NCBI RefSeq assembly: GCF_023156535.1 | Contig: NZ_JALNMH010000003.1 | Location: 124,001-188,000, forward strand | Source of the DNA: Pseudomarimonas salicorniae | Lineage (GTDB): Bacteria; Pseudomonadota; Gammaproteobacteria; Xanthomonadales; Xanthomonadaceae | Length of the DNA stretch: 64,000 bases | Direction: 5' to 3' | Part shown: piece after piece, positions 18,823 through 27,574 of the stretch | How positions within the stretch are numbered: position 1 is the first letter of the stretch | How the letters are laid out: every line of letters begins with the position of its first letter | The notes under the pieces: model-generated | What the model was told of the DNA's origin: nothing | Seen by the model: only the letters and a program-made list of their open reading frames with translations | Databases searched by the model: none | Translations under genes and position numbers: made by a program

Positions 18823-20475
18823 CTAGCTGCTGCCCCGCCGCGGCGCGCGCCGGCGGTCTCCCCACAGGGCGCTGCCGATCAGGGCGACGCCGAGGATGAC
18901 CGCGACCACGAACAGCGCCTCGGCGATCGCCACCCCGGCGATGCGTCGCGGGTTGTCGGAATCGGCCAGCATCGCCGAGGCGACGATCAGGGCGGCGGTA
19001 ACCAGGCCGGCGCTGATCCGGTTGGCGATCTTCTGCAGGTTCTCCAGCAGGCGCGATTCTTCCAGCCCGGTCACCCGCAGCTGCAGGCGGTTGTCGGCGA
19101 TCACGCCGAGGGCGTGGGAGAGCTTGGCCGGCGCCTCGCGGACGAAGCCCTGCAGTTCGACCAGGTCCGCGCCCAGCGCGGCGAGACTGAAGCCGCGGCG
19201 CATGCGCTCGGCCATCATCGCCTGCAGATGCTCCTCGACCGTGCGCCGCGCATCGAAGCGTGGATCAAGCAGGGCGCAGACCGACTCCAGGTTGAGCAGG
19301 GCGCGACCCAGCACGCTCAGCTCGGGCGGGGTGCGCACGCCGCAGCGGGTGGCGATCTCGACCAGGCGCATGACCAGGGCGCCCTCGCGCCCGCCCTGCC
19401 GGCTGCTGGCCGCGTAGTTGGCCACAGTCTGGCCGATCTCGCGATGGAAACGCGGCTCGTCGAAAGATTCCAGCGGCTCGCTGATTGCAAGGCAGTCGCG
19501 CGACACATCGTCACCGCGGCCCTCCACGGCGCCGACCAGGATCTTCAGCAGGCGGTCGCGCAACACCGGGGTGATATGGCCGACCATGCCGAGGTCGAAG
19601 ATGGCCAGCCGGTTGTCCGGAGTGAGCAGCATGTTGCCCGGGTGCGGGTCGGCATGCAGTTCGCCGTGGACAAAGACCTGGTCGAGGAACCCCCGCAGCA
19701 GGGCCGGGGCCAGCATGCCGATGTCGCGCTCGGTGCGGATCACCCCGCTGATCGCGGCGAGCTTGGTGCCCTCGACGTACTCCAGCACCAGCACCCGACG
19801 CGTGCACAGATGCTGCACCGGGGCCGGCACGCGGAGCAGCGGCTCCTTGGCCAGATGGCGAGCGAAGCGGGCCAGGTTCTCGGCCTCCTGGCGGTAGTCC
19901 AGCTCATTGACCAGGCTGCGGCGCAGCTCGCCGACCCAGTCAAGCAGGCCGATCCGCCGCGCGTTGTCGCTGAGGCTCTCGGCCGCGGTGGCCAGGCTCT
20001 CCAGCGCCTCCAGGTTGTGCTCGACGTCGATGTCCATGTCCGGGCGCTGCACCTTCAGCGCCACCTCGCGACCGTCGCGCAGCGTCGCGCGATGGACCTG
20101 GGCCAGCGAGGCCACTCCGATCGGCTCCTCGTCGACCTCGGCGAACAGCTTGGTCAGCCGCGCACCCAGCTCGGCCTCGACGGTCTCGCGAACCACCGCG
20201 AACGGAATCGGCGTGCAGGTGTCCTGCATCCGCTCCAGCGCGCGGGCATACGCCGGGTGTATCAGGTCCGGTCGGGTCGAGAGCACCTGACCGAACTTGA
20301 TGAAGGCCGGACCCAGCGCCTCGAGATCATCGAGGAACGTCTTGGCCTCGCGCTCGCCGATCTCCCCGCCTTCGGGCTGGTCATCGAACAGGCCGGGACT
20401 GTGCAGGGCGTGGCGGTGCTTGATCAGGAAGCTCAGCACGCGAGCCGGCTCGATCAGTTGGGTTTTCAGGTTCAT
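18823..20475 (-). CDS. AarF/UbiB/ABC1 family atypical kinase
   Basis: About 550 residues. It shows the UbiB-family landmarks: a KxGQ-type motif in FIKFGQVLSTRPDL, an Ala-rich nucleotide loop SLAQVHRATL followed by EVALKVQRP (catalytic Lys), the HGELHADPHPGN catalytic loop and DLGMVGH as the metal-binding DFG equivalent. Two C-terminal hydrophobic helices (ISAGLVTAALIVASAML, AEALFVVAVILGVALIGSAL) anchor it in the inner membrane. UbiB-family proteins support ubiquinone biosynthesis or lipid-cofactor trafficking. It is not beside ubiE/ubiJ, so it is probably a second, specialised member. The start at 20475 is fixed by the ATGA overlap with the upstream oxidoreductase. Confidence 0.88.
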   Translation of the reverse strand: MNLKTQLIEPARVLSFLIKHRHALHSPGLFDDQPEGGEIGEREAKTFLDDLEALGPAFIKFGQVLSTRPDLIHPAYARALERMQDTCTPIPFAVVRETVEAELGARLTKLFAEVDEEPIGVASLAQVHRATLRDGREVALKVQRPDMDIDVEHNLEALESLATAAESLSDNARRIGLLDWVGELRRSLVNELDYRQEAENLARFARHLAKEPLLRVPAPVQHLCTRRVLVLEYVEGTKLAAISGVIRTERDIGMLAPALLRGFLDQVFVHGELHADPHPGNMLLTPDNRLAIFDLGMVGHITPVLRDRLLKILVGAVEGRGDDVSRDCLAISEPLESFDEPRFHREIGQTVANYAASSRQGGREGALVMRLVEIATRCGVRTPPELSVLGRALLNLESVCALLDPRFDARRTVEEHLQAMMAERMRRGFSLAALGADLVELQGFVREAPAKLSHALGVIADNRLQLRVTGLEESRLLENLQKIANRISAGLVTAALIVASAMLADSDNPRRIAGVAIAEALFVVAVILGVALIGSALWGDRRRAPRRGSS

Positions 20476-21716
20476 GGACGATGCTCCAGGCGCTTGAACG
20501 AGAACAGTTCGGACAGGGGATGACGGCGCCCGGCCAGCTGCGCGCTGAGCAGGTCGGCGCCGATATGCGAGAAAGTGATGCCGTTGCCGCCATAGGCCAT
20601 GGCGAAGAACACCCGCGGCCCCCACTGCGGGTGGGCACCGATAAACGGCAGGCCGTCAAAGGTCTCGGCGAAGGTGCCGGCCCAGGCCCAGGCCGGCGAA
20701 AGCTGCACCTCGGGCAGGAACTGGCTGACCCGGCGGGCGATGCGCCGGGCCTTGGCATCGACGCGGGCGTCGCGGCGCGCCGGCACATCGATCTCGTCAT
20801 CCTCGCCGCCGGCGATGATCCGGCCATCGCCACTGGAGCGCAGATAGAAATAGGGCCGGGCCGATTCCCAGATCAGGGTGTCGGCAATCGCCGGATGCCG
20901 TCCGACCACATGATGATCCGTGGCCAGGGCATAGCTGCTGCGGTTCTTCGCCACGCGCTGGCTCAGAAAGCCCTGCGACTCGTAGCCGGCGGCAATCACC
21001 ACCCGGGGCGCGCGCAGCACCGCGCCCTGCCGTGTCTCGATGCGCACGCCACGCGAGTTCGCCGAAATCCGCTGCACCGCCGCCCGATCATGCACCCGCG
21101 CCCCACGCCGCCGCGCCGAGCGCAGCAAGGCTCGGGCCATCTGGTAGGGATCCAGCCAGGCTCCGGCCCGACTGAGGATCGCCCCCGGTGCCTCGGCGCC
21201 GTAGCTATCGCGCAGGGCATCGACCTCAAGCCAGCTGACCGGAAAGCGATGCCGCCGACGCAGCGCGAACTCGGCCTGCATCTCGGCAAGATGCCGCGGC
21301 GTGCTGGCCAGATACAGGCTGTCGCTCTCGCGCTGATCCACGCCCAGCCTTGCCGCCCGCGCGCGCACCTTGCGCACCGCCTCAAGACAGGCCCGATAGG
21401 CCAGCACCGCCGCCGTCTCGCCATAGCGCCGCGCCAGGTCGATCAGATGGGTATCGATCTCGTACTGCAGCATCGCCGTACTCGCCGCCGTACTCCCCCA
21501 GCCCACATCGCGCTGGTCCAGCACCACGACCTCCAGCCCCTCGCGGGTAAAGCAATCGGCAAAGATCGCCCCGGTAATCCCGCCACCCACCACGACGAGA
21601 TCACAGCGCACATCGCCCGCAAGGCCGGGGAAAGGCTCCCCCAGCCCATTGCGAACCGCCCAGAACGGATAACCGCTTTTGAGATCCATGACCCCGCGGA
21701 GCAAACGGCGTGCCAT
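20472..21716 (-). CDS. FAD-dependent oxidoreductase, DAO family
   Basis: 414 residues (405 if the ATG at 21689 is used; neither start has a strong ribosome binding site). The Rossmann motif DLVVVGGGITGAIFADCF lies at about residues 39-56, followed by VVVLDQRDVGWGSTAAST, the pattern of glycine/D-amino-acid oxidase-type flavoproteins. The C-terminal MAYGGNGITFSHIGADLL is the second flavin-binding block. Its substrate is unknown; members without a clear substrate are often annotated as putative amino-acid or gamma-glutamylputrescine oxidases. The stop codon overlaps the start of the AarF-like gene by ATGA, so the two are translationally coupled. No subunit-type partner such as a ferredoxin is present. 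Confidence 0.82.
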   Translation of the reverse strand: MARRLLRGVMDLKSGYPFWAVRNGLGEPFPGLAGDVRCDLVVVGGGITGAIFADCFTREGLEVVVLDQRDVGWGSTAASTAMLQYEIDTHLIDLARRYGETAAVLAYRACLEAVRKVRARAARLGVDQRESDSLYLASTPRHLAEMQAEFALRRRHRFPVSWLEVDALRDSYGAEAPGAILSRAGAWLDPYQMARALLRSARRRGARVHDRAAVQRISANSRGVRIETRQGAVLRAPRVVIAAGYESQGFLSQRVAKNRSSYALATDHHVVGRHPAIADTLIWESARPYFYLRSSGDGRIIAGGEDDEIDVPARRDARVDAKARRIARRVSQFLPEVQLSPAWAWAGTFAETFDGLPFIGAHPQWGPRVFFAMAYGGNGITFSHIGADLLSAQLAGRRHPLSELFSFKRLEHRP

Positions 21717-22355
21717 GGGGATGCGGGGCCAGAATCCGCGTCAGAGCGGGATTTCCCGCTGGCGCCGTGACTCAACGGCGGGCAGCTTGCGCGGTGCCGG
21801 ACGGCGTTGCCGTGCCGAATGCACGACCACCGACAGGGACGGGCGCGTCCTAGCCGCCTTCTCTTTCATCTCCGCGGTAGCTGATCGCACGGCGTAGAAG
21901 CGCCCCGCCGCCCCGCATGGCAATTCCGCGCCGCACCAACTCCTCCCCTTCCCGCGCTTGGCGCGGCAGGGGGTGGCTGGGAGGGGGTGGGTCGGAATGG
22001 CGATGCCCGTCCCCGCCCTTGTAGACCGCACCTTGCTGCGCCGCGCTTGAGCCGCACCAACCCGGACGATGCAGTCGAGCAAGTTCGACGCTATGGGGGC
22101 CTTGGCGGGGTGGCGTGACTGCGGCGGCGATAACCCCCTCCCGGCCTCCCCCTACGCCCAAGGGGCGCAAGGGGAGGAGACGAGCGCTGCGGTGCACGGC
22201 GCATTTCGCCACGCCTTGTTGCCTTGATCGACCACAATTCAACGCATGCTGAAATGACCTATCCGACCCTGACACAATACGGTGTGCGACTGGCTTGCCA
22301 GTCGGCTTCTCATTGACGGCAGGGACTCGCCACTCACGCGGAGAGGAGGTGCCTC
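21717..22355. other. Intergenic region with GC-rich hairpin repeats
   Basis: About 640 bp of divergent spacing between the oxidoreductase and the haem-c protein. Two C/G-rich hairpin motifs of one type lie at about 21941-21993 (TCCCCTTCCCGCGCTTGGCG, then CAGGGGGTGG) and 22124-22178 (CCCCCTCCCGGCCTCCCCC then AAGGGGAGGAG). No gene is supported. A ribosome binding site GGAGAGGAGG lies just before 22356. Confidence 0.55.
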
Positions 22356-23300
22356 ATGGTTGCTCGGAGAAGGTTGCTTCGCGAATGCACAGCTGCTGCG
22401 ATCGCCATCGGAGCTATCGCCCTGTCCGCAGTTCCGGCGATGGCCTCGAGCGCGGGAACCGTCTGCGATCAGGTCATGTTCGACATCGATGACGCGGTGG
22501 ATTTCGACCGCGATGTCGCACCGATCTTTGCGAGCAGGTGCACGAGTTGTCACGCCGGGGCCTCCGCGCTGGGAGGTCTGCGGCTCGACAACGAGTTCGC
22601 GCACGGAGCGAGCGTCCGCGTCAGGAGTTCGGGGAGCCCGGACCTGCTTCGGGTCGAACCGTTCAATCCTGCTGCCAGCCTGCTGTGGCTCAAGCTGAAC
22701 TGCGATCAGCCTCCGTCCGGAAGCCGCATGCCGCTCGGCATGCCCGCCCTGTCCCCGGGTGAGCGTCGAGCGATCTTCAGCTGGATCTCGCGCGGCGCGC
22801 CGGCCGGCCTGGGAGGAAGCTCCCAGTTCACTTCCGTTGACAGCACGATCTCCGGGACCTGGTTCGACCCATCCGCGCCCGGCCAGGGAATCTTTCTCGA
22901 AGTCATTCAAGCTGATCCACCCGGGCTCCTGCTGAACTGGGCCACCTTCGCGCCTGAGACAGTGGTCGAGTCGGGAAACCGGATCGTCGAACACGAGAAG
23001 CGTTGGTACGTGGGGATCGGCGAGCTCGATCCTGCGCGAGGCTCGGCCAATGTGGGTGTTTTCGAGTCTTCGGGCGGCCTCTTCGACAGCGGTGCGCTGG
23101 CCGCCAGCGATAGCCCCGTAGGAACCGCGGAGGTCTACTTCCACTCCTGCAACAGCGCAAGCCTGATCTACGACATCGAGCTGCCCGTCGGCGAGGAGCG
23201 CAGGCGCTTTGCCCGCAGCATCGCGCTGAACAGGCTCTCCCCCAGCCCCACATGTGAAGCCGGGCGCATAAACGTCCCCCCGCCTGCCAACCCTCTCTGA
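22356..23300 (+). CDS. Exported haem-c domain protein with Xanthomonadales-type C-terminal domain
   Basis: 314 residues, starting at an ATG with a strong GGAGAGGAGGTG ribosome binding site. The signal peptide ends near residue 30 (AIALSAVPAMASSAG). Residues 45-155 resemble planctomycete-type (PSD1) cytochrome c domains: DFDRDVAPIFASRCTSCHAG holds the single CTSCH haem site, and SGSRMPLGMPALSPGERRAI gives a likely axial Met and final helix. Residues 170-300 are a distinct beta-rich domain beginning SGTWFDPSAPGQGIFLEV and ending RSIALNRLSPSPTCE; this pattern recurs at the C-terminus of many secreted proteins in this order (recollection, function unknown). A periplasmic or outer-membrane electron carrier with a binding domain is plausible. 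Confidence 0.7.
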   Translation: MVARRRLLRECTAAAIAIGAIALSAVPAMASSAGTVCDQVMFDIDDAVDFDRDVAPIFASRCTSCHAGASALGGLRLDNEFAHGASVRVRSSGSPDLLRVEPFNPAASLLWLKLNCDQPPSGSRMPLGMPALSPGERRAIFSWISRGAPAGLGGSSQFTSVDSTISGTWFDPSAPGQGIFLEVIQADPPGLLLNWATFAPETVVESGNRIVEHEKRWYVGIGELDPARGSANVGVFESSGGLFDSGALAASDSPVGTAEVYFHSCNSASLIYDIELPVGEERRRFARSIALNRLSPSPTCEAGRINVPPPANPL

Positions 23301-23368
23301 CCTCCGGCCCAGGGCATTTCGAAGCACCCAGGATTGCCGACGCATCGGCTTAACAGCCCGAAGATGCT

Positions 23369-23539
23369 TCAGGCGGAACTGGCCTCGCGCTCTGGGCTCC
23401 GTGATGCCCAACCGGCTTGCGGCGCGGAGAGCGCAGATCGGAAACGGTCGGCAAGCGCACTGTCCACGCAGTAGACGTAGCAACCCTTCAGCCCCCTGGT
23501 CATCAGGGTTCGGTAGGTGTTGCGGATGATCCGGTCGAC
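23369..23539 (-). pseudogene. C-terminal remnant of a DUF2075 (Schlafen-like NTPase) protein
   Basis: Translating the minus strand from 23539 gives VDRIIRNTYRTLMTRGLKGC then YVYCVDSALADRFRSAL, ending at TGA (23369-23371). The block NTYRxLMTRGxKGCYVYCVD is the characteristic last conserved segment of DUF2075 NTPases of the P-loop/Schlafen-like group. The rest of the protein, including Walker motifs, is absent: the same frame meets a stop at 23591-23593 and no other frame upstream continues the family. I therefore call it a decayed gene fragment. A 37-codon coding-like open stretch on the opposite strand (23557-23670, containing PYEEHKGLTDDLRLWNRAL) abuts it and may be a relic of another gene. 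Confidence 0.65.
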
Positions 23540-23737
23540 GCCGGAAAAGGTGCCGTCGGGCTCCCCTCCCGTACGAGGAGCACAAGGGCCTCACTGACGA
23601 TCTGCGCCTGTGGAACCGCGCGCTCTCCCCCGCCGCCCCGAGGCCCCCGCCGGCGGTGCGCGCCCGTTGAAAGAAGTGAAGGCCCCGATGCATCGATCCT
23701 GGAACCCCCACCAAGCGTCGGCGCAATGCTGGTTCCT

Positions 23738-23965
23738 GGGGAAGGACCGGTTTCGGCCAGGAGTGAGCGTAGCGGAAGGTGAACTCCGGGCGCGAAGCAG
23801 ACATTCCACAACACCCGAATGTAGGAGCCAGCTTGCTGGCGATCGTCCCATCCGGGGCGCCTATCGCCAGCAAGCTGGCTCCTACAGCGGGACCGGGGCG
23901 AATGCGAACTTCGCGCCCGAAGCTCGCATCGGCGACGGCTCACTCCGGGTCGGAATGCGCCGATC
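23738..23965 (+). repeat. Composite mosaic repeat, shortened copy IV
   Basis: The left end (GGCCAGGAGTGAGCGTAGCG then GAACTCCGGGCGCGAAGCAG) and right end (GGGGCGAATGCGAACTTCGC) match copy III at 37707-38175 closely, and the family-A palindrome (23820-23886) is intact. The family-C and family-B palindromes and their spacers are missing; the junction lies just after ACATTC. It looks like an internal deletion of the full element, or an ancestral minimal form. Confidence 0.8.
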
Positions 23966-24035
23966 GACTGCCGATTCGGCTCAGTGACCGATGGGGCTAC
24001 GATGGACCCATTGGATATCGGCGTAATGGCTTCCC

Positions 24036-26399
24036 TCAATCTCCCCTCTCCACCTCGTACTGCCTGACCGACTCGGCCACGCTTTCGCGCAGCGCCTGGT
24101 CGGTCTTGTCGTCGCGGGCGATTTCGCGGAGGCGGGCGTTGACGCGGGGGTCCTGGATGCTTTGCTGCAGCTGCTGGGCGCTGGCGGCGGTGACCTGGGC
24201 GTCGGGGTCGCGGGTGAGGCGGATGAGTTCGTCGCGGGTGCCTTCGTCCTTTGTGTCGAGGCCCTGGATGGCGAGCACGCGCAGGCTGGGGTCGTCGCCC
24301 TTGGCTGCCCTCAGCAGGGCCCTTTGCGCGCCTGGGGACTCGTAGCCGCGGAGGATGGCGACGGCGGTGGAGGGGCCGATCTTCAGGGCGCTGCGCTGGC
24401 CGTTCGCTGCGCGAATCAGGTCGCACTCCAGGCCGGGCACGCGGATCTCGGTGATGGTGTCGAGGGCGCTTCGACGCAGGGCGGCGTTGGGTGAGGCCAG
24501 CGCCTCTCGCAGCAGGGCCTCTCCGCGCGGGTCTTCGCTGCGGGCGGCGATGCCGAGTGCCGCCTGGCGGATCGGCAGGGCCGTTTTGGGCGCGGTGGCG
24601 ATGCGTTCGATGGCGGGGTCGTAGCGGCTGAGCGCGGCGGCGACCGAGAGCGCTTCGGCGGAAAGCGAGGGATTGGATTCGGCGGCGGCATCGAGCACCG
24701 GGCCGACGGCGATGGCCTCGTTCCAGCGGCCCAGCACGCGCAGGGCGGCGACGCGCAGCAGGTCCGGCGTGTCGGGCCGGGTCAGCGGGACGATGGCGGC
24801 GGAGTTGCCGGCCGGCAGTCCTTCGAGCGCCAGCAGGGCGGCATCGCGCACGGCGAGGGGTTCTGAGGGGTTGCTGGCATAGGGCTCGATCAGCGGCGCG
24901 GCGCGCGGGCCGGTGCGGCCCAGCGCCCAGAGCGCGGCCGCGCGAACATCGGGCGATGGGCCGTTTGCCGCCTGCTCGCGGAACACCGCGTCCACCTCGC
25001 GCGGCGGTGCGTCGCCATCAAAGGCCTTGCCCAGCGAGTACAGGGCCACCTGCCGCACCTCGGCGGTCGCGTCGCTTTGCGCGAGACGGACCAGCAGCGG
25101 CTGCACCGGTGCACGGTCGCTCCAGGGTGCCAGCCATAGCGCGGCCTCGGCGCGCAGGGCGGCGCTCGGGTCGCGGGTGAGGCGCAGGGCCTGCTGCGCC
25201 ACCGGATGGTCCAGCGAAGGATCGGCGGCCGAGGCGAACTCCTTCTTCAGGGCATTCCAGGCGGCCAGCCTGACCGGCAGCGGCTCGGACGGGTCGCTGA
25301 GCGTGCGCCCGGCGTCGTTGCCCGCGGGCAGCAGCTCACGAATGGCGGCGGAAAGCCGCGGCGGCGCGCTGGCCAGCACCCGCTCCAGCCGTTCGGCGGG
25401 CAAGGCGTGCTCGATGCGGGCGGCGGCCTTCAGCGCCGCGACCCGCAGCGACTCGGCGCCCTCGCGCTCGATCAGATCCCAGAGCACGTCGAGGCCGGCG
25501 CGCTCGCCCAGTTCGCCGATCTTGCGGATCGCGCTGTCGCGCAGTACCGCGGGCAGGCTGGCATCGCGCGCGGCCAGGCTCAGCACCTCCAGCCGCGCGG
25601 CGGCATCGGCGGCGCCTTGACGGCCGAGGGAGAGGATCGGCGCGGCGCGCTCGCGCAGCGACAGGCTGCCGTCGCGCAGGGTGGCCAGCGCCCGCTGCGA
25701 GGTTGGCAGCGGCTCAAGGGCCAGGTCGGGATTGCCGTCGAGGAACTCGGGCTCGATCGAGACGGTCACCCTGCCCTCGCCCTGCCGGCGGATCAGCTCG
25801 GCCAGCGTTGGCGGTTCCACCGCCTTGCCCTCGGTTCCGGCGTCGATTGCGGCGATGACGGCGTCGATGCCGCGCTGCGGATCGCCGGCGCAGTAATGCA
25901 GGGCGACGCGGCGGCGACCGAGGCTCATCGGGTCGGCCGGCATCGGCGTCAGGTCGGTTCTGCTGCGGCAGGCCGGCAGGATGCGCAGGCTGGCGCCGAC
26001 CGGAAGCGCTGAAACGACCTGTTCGAAGCGGGCCAGCGACAGCTGCAGGGTGAGGTCCGCATCGTCGTAGTCCGGGGTCAGGATCACCGGGCCTGCGCCA
26101 GAGTGCGTGCTGCGGCCGAGCACGATGAGGATCAGCCCGTCGCGCGGGCCGAGCCGCCGGCCGAGGGCGTCGAGCTGGCTGCGGATCCGCCGGCTGCTGG
26201 CGGTATCCCCGGCCAGCAGTTCCACCGAATCCACGGCGTAGCCATTACGCAGCAGGCTGGCCAGGCGCTGCCCGGCCTGCTCGTCTTCGGGCATGGGCAC
26301 GACGACCAAGGCGTGGGTCTGGCGCGGCGCGGGGGCCATGGCCTGGGCGGCGGCGCCGATCAGGGCGGCCAGGATCAGGACGGCAAAGGTTCTGTTCAT
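24036..26399 (-). CDS. Exported HEAT-repeat protein with degenerate caspase-like N-terminus
   Basis: 787 residues. A signal peptide (TFAVLILAALIGAAAQAMA) predicts export to the periplasm. Residues 28-150 follow the strand/helix order of the caspase-like domain in the preceding gene: HALVVVPMP as first strand, DGLILIVLGRSTHSG in place of LLIYYAGHG, and SLRILPACRSRTD in place of IVMLDHCFSAG. His99 and Cys144 lie near the expected places, but the GHG and D-x-C-x-S-A/G contexts are lost, so activity is doubtful. Residues 220-787 are a long series of about 30-residue HEAT/PBS-lyase-type repeats (e.g. DVRAAALWALGRTGPRAAPL), a scaffold for protein binding. Its ATG overlaps the stop of the caspase gene upstream (ATGA). 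I infer a scaffold or substrate-recruiting partner of the other two proteins. HEAT repeats are clear; the caspase relation is inference. Confidence 0.75.
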   Translation of the reverse strand: MNRTFAVLILAALIGAAAQAMAPAPRQTHALVVVPMPEDEQAGQRLASLLRNGYAVDSVELLAGDTASSRRIRSQLDALGRRLGPRDGLILIVLGRSTHSGAGPVILTPDYDDADLTLQLSLARFEQVVSALPVGASLRILPACRSRTDLTPMPADPMSLGRRRVALHYCAGDPQRGIDAVIAAIDAGTEGKAVEPPTLAELIRRQGEGRVTVSIEPEFLDGNPDLALEPLPTSQRALATLRDGSLSLRERAAPILSLGRQGAADAAARLEVLSLAARDASLPAVLRDSAIRKIGELGERAGLDVLWDLIEREGAESLRVAALKAAARIEHALPAERLERVLASAPPRLSAAIRELLPAGNDAGRTLSDPSEPLPVRLAAWNALKKEFASAADPSLDHPVAQQALRLTRDPSAALRAEAALWLAPWSDRAPVQPLLVRLAQSDATAEVRQVALYSLGKAFDGDAPPREVDAVFREQAANGPSPDVRAAALWALGRTGPRAAPLIEPYASNPSEPLAVRDAALLALEGLPAGNSAAIVPLTRPDTPDLLRVAALRVLGRWNEAIAVGPVLDAAAESNPSLSAEALSVAAALSRYDPAIERIATAPKTALPIRQAALGIAARSEDPRGEALLREALASPNAALRRSALDTITEIRVPGLECDLIRAANGQRSALKIGPSTAVAILRGYESPGAQRALLRAAKGDDPSLRVLAIQGLDTKDEGTRDELIRLTRDPDAQVTAASAQQLQQSIQDPRVNARLREIARDDKTDQALRESVAESVRQYEVERGD

Positions 26400-27574
26400 G
26401 ACGGCGCCACCAGCTCGCTGAGGATCGTCTGCAAGCGCTGCGCCCGCACCGGCGCGCTGTCCGCGCGGTACTGCCGGGTCAGCTCGCGCACCGCGCGCAC
26501 GGTTTCGATGTCGATGGGCTCGACCAGCTCGCCGAAGTCGGCCCAGCGCTGCAGCACCTCGCGGCAGTGCTCGAAGGCGCTCGTGGCCAGCAAGCCGCTG
26601 GCGTGCCAGGTGTCCAGCTCGGCCAGCAGCAGGGTCACCTCGCGCTCGACCTCGTCCGGGCCGCTCAGCTCGCGCAGGAACGGGTAGTAGACCGTCTCTT
26701 CGCCGACGCTGATGTTGCGATTGAAGTAGACGTCCTGGACGAAGTCGGGGCGGCCCAGCTCGCGGGTGGTGCGCGGCACGAAGGCGGCCAGCTCCTGGAT
26801 CGAGATCAGTCCGGGGCTGCCGTCCTCGACGGCGGGATCGCGCAGGGCGCGCAGGAAGGCAGCGGTGAACAGGCCATGGCCGTCCTTGACCGTCTCGTGG
26901 GCGACGCCGCGGGAGGCGGCGATGAACAGGGCGCCGCCGACACGCTGGCTGATCATCGGCGCGCGCTCGCCGAGCGCGATCTGTCGCGCCTTGTGTCCGC
27001 CGTGATTGGCGTTCGGGGCCGGCTGCGCGGGAAGGGCCTCTTCCGGGGCGCGGACGATATCGCGCAGCCGGGCCAGGGTGGCCTCGTCCATGCCGGCCGA
27101 GAAGCAGTGGTCGAGCATGACGATCTTGTAGCGGGCGTCGATGTCGGCCACGTAGTCGAGCAGGTGCATGACGCGCAGCCCGGCGAGGTCCGGGTGCTCG
27201 GGCTTGCCGTCATGGTTGAGCCAGTAGGTGGTGCCGGTCTTCGGGCCGAGTACGCCGTGGCCTGCGTAGTAGATGAGCAGGGTGTCCTGCGGCCCGACCT
27301 CGTCGGCAAGACGCAGCAGCTCGAGCAGGATCCGCTCGCGGGTGGCGTCGGCGTCCTGCAGCGGGGTGACCACGAAGCCCTGGTACTCCAGGGCGTTCTT
27401 CATCGCCTTCATGTCGGCCACGGCGAAGCTCAGCTCGGCGTCGGTGTGCTTGTACTTGTCGACGCCGATCACCACGGCGAACTTCTGCGGTGGCCGCTCG
27501 GCCATCGCCGACCCGGCCGCCACGCAGCCGGCGGCCAGAAGCAGCGCGCACAGCGTGCGGACGGCCGCGCTCAT
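26396..27574 (-). CDS. Exported caspase-like cysteine protease (peptidase C14 family)
   Basis: 392 residues. An N-terminal signal sequence (LCALLLAAGCVAAGSAMA) predicts export; AAGC could alternatively serve as a weak lipobox. Residues 32-250 form the caspase-hemoglobinase fold: KFAVVIGVDKY first strand, then DTLLIYYAGHG with catalytic His106 and IVMLDHCFSAG with catalytic Cys157 preceded by Asp155. The dyad is intact. Caspase-like C14 proteins of bacteria usually cleave after Arg, Lys or Asp; acidic residues around the S1 pocket cannot be judged from sequence alone. Residues 280-392 form an alpha-helical C-terminal region I do not recognise. It is the middle gene of a three-gene operon with ATGA overlaps at both ends (27571-27574 and 26396-26399), so stoichiometric production with its neighbours is expected. 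Confidence 0.88.
   Translation of the reverse strand: MSAAVRTLCALLLAAGCVAAGSAMAERPPQKFAVVIGVDKYKHTDAELSFAVADMKAMKNALEYQGFVVTPLQDADATRERILLELLRLADEVGPQDTLLIYYAGHGVLGPKTGTTYWLNHDGKPEHPDLAGLRVMHLLDYVADIDARYKIVMLDHCFSAGMDEATLARLRDIVRAPEEALPAQPAPNANHGGHKARQIALGERAPMISQRVGGALFIAASRGVAHETVKDGHGLFTAAFLRALRDPAVEDGSPGLISIQELAAFVPRTTRELGRPDFVQDVYFNRNISVGEETVYYPFLRELSGPDEVEREVTLLLAELDTWHASGLLATSAFEHCREVLQRWADFGELVEPIDIETVRAVRELTRQYRADSAPVRAQRLQTILSELVAPS

Noticed and set aside
14322-20523. Several plus-strand open frames of 675-796 codons
   Set aside because: They are complementary to the hybrid kinase and AarF genes; GC-rich coding strands create long antisense frames. Translations lack domain patterns.
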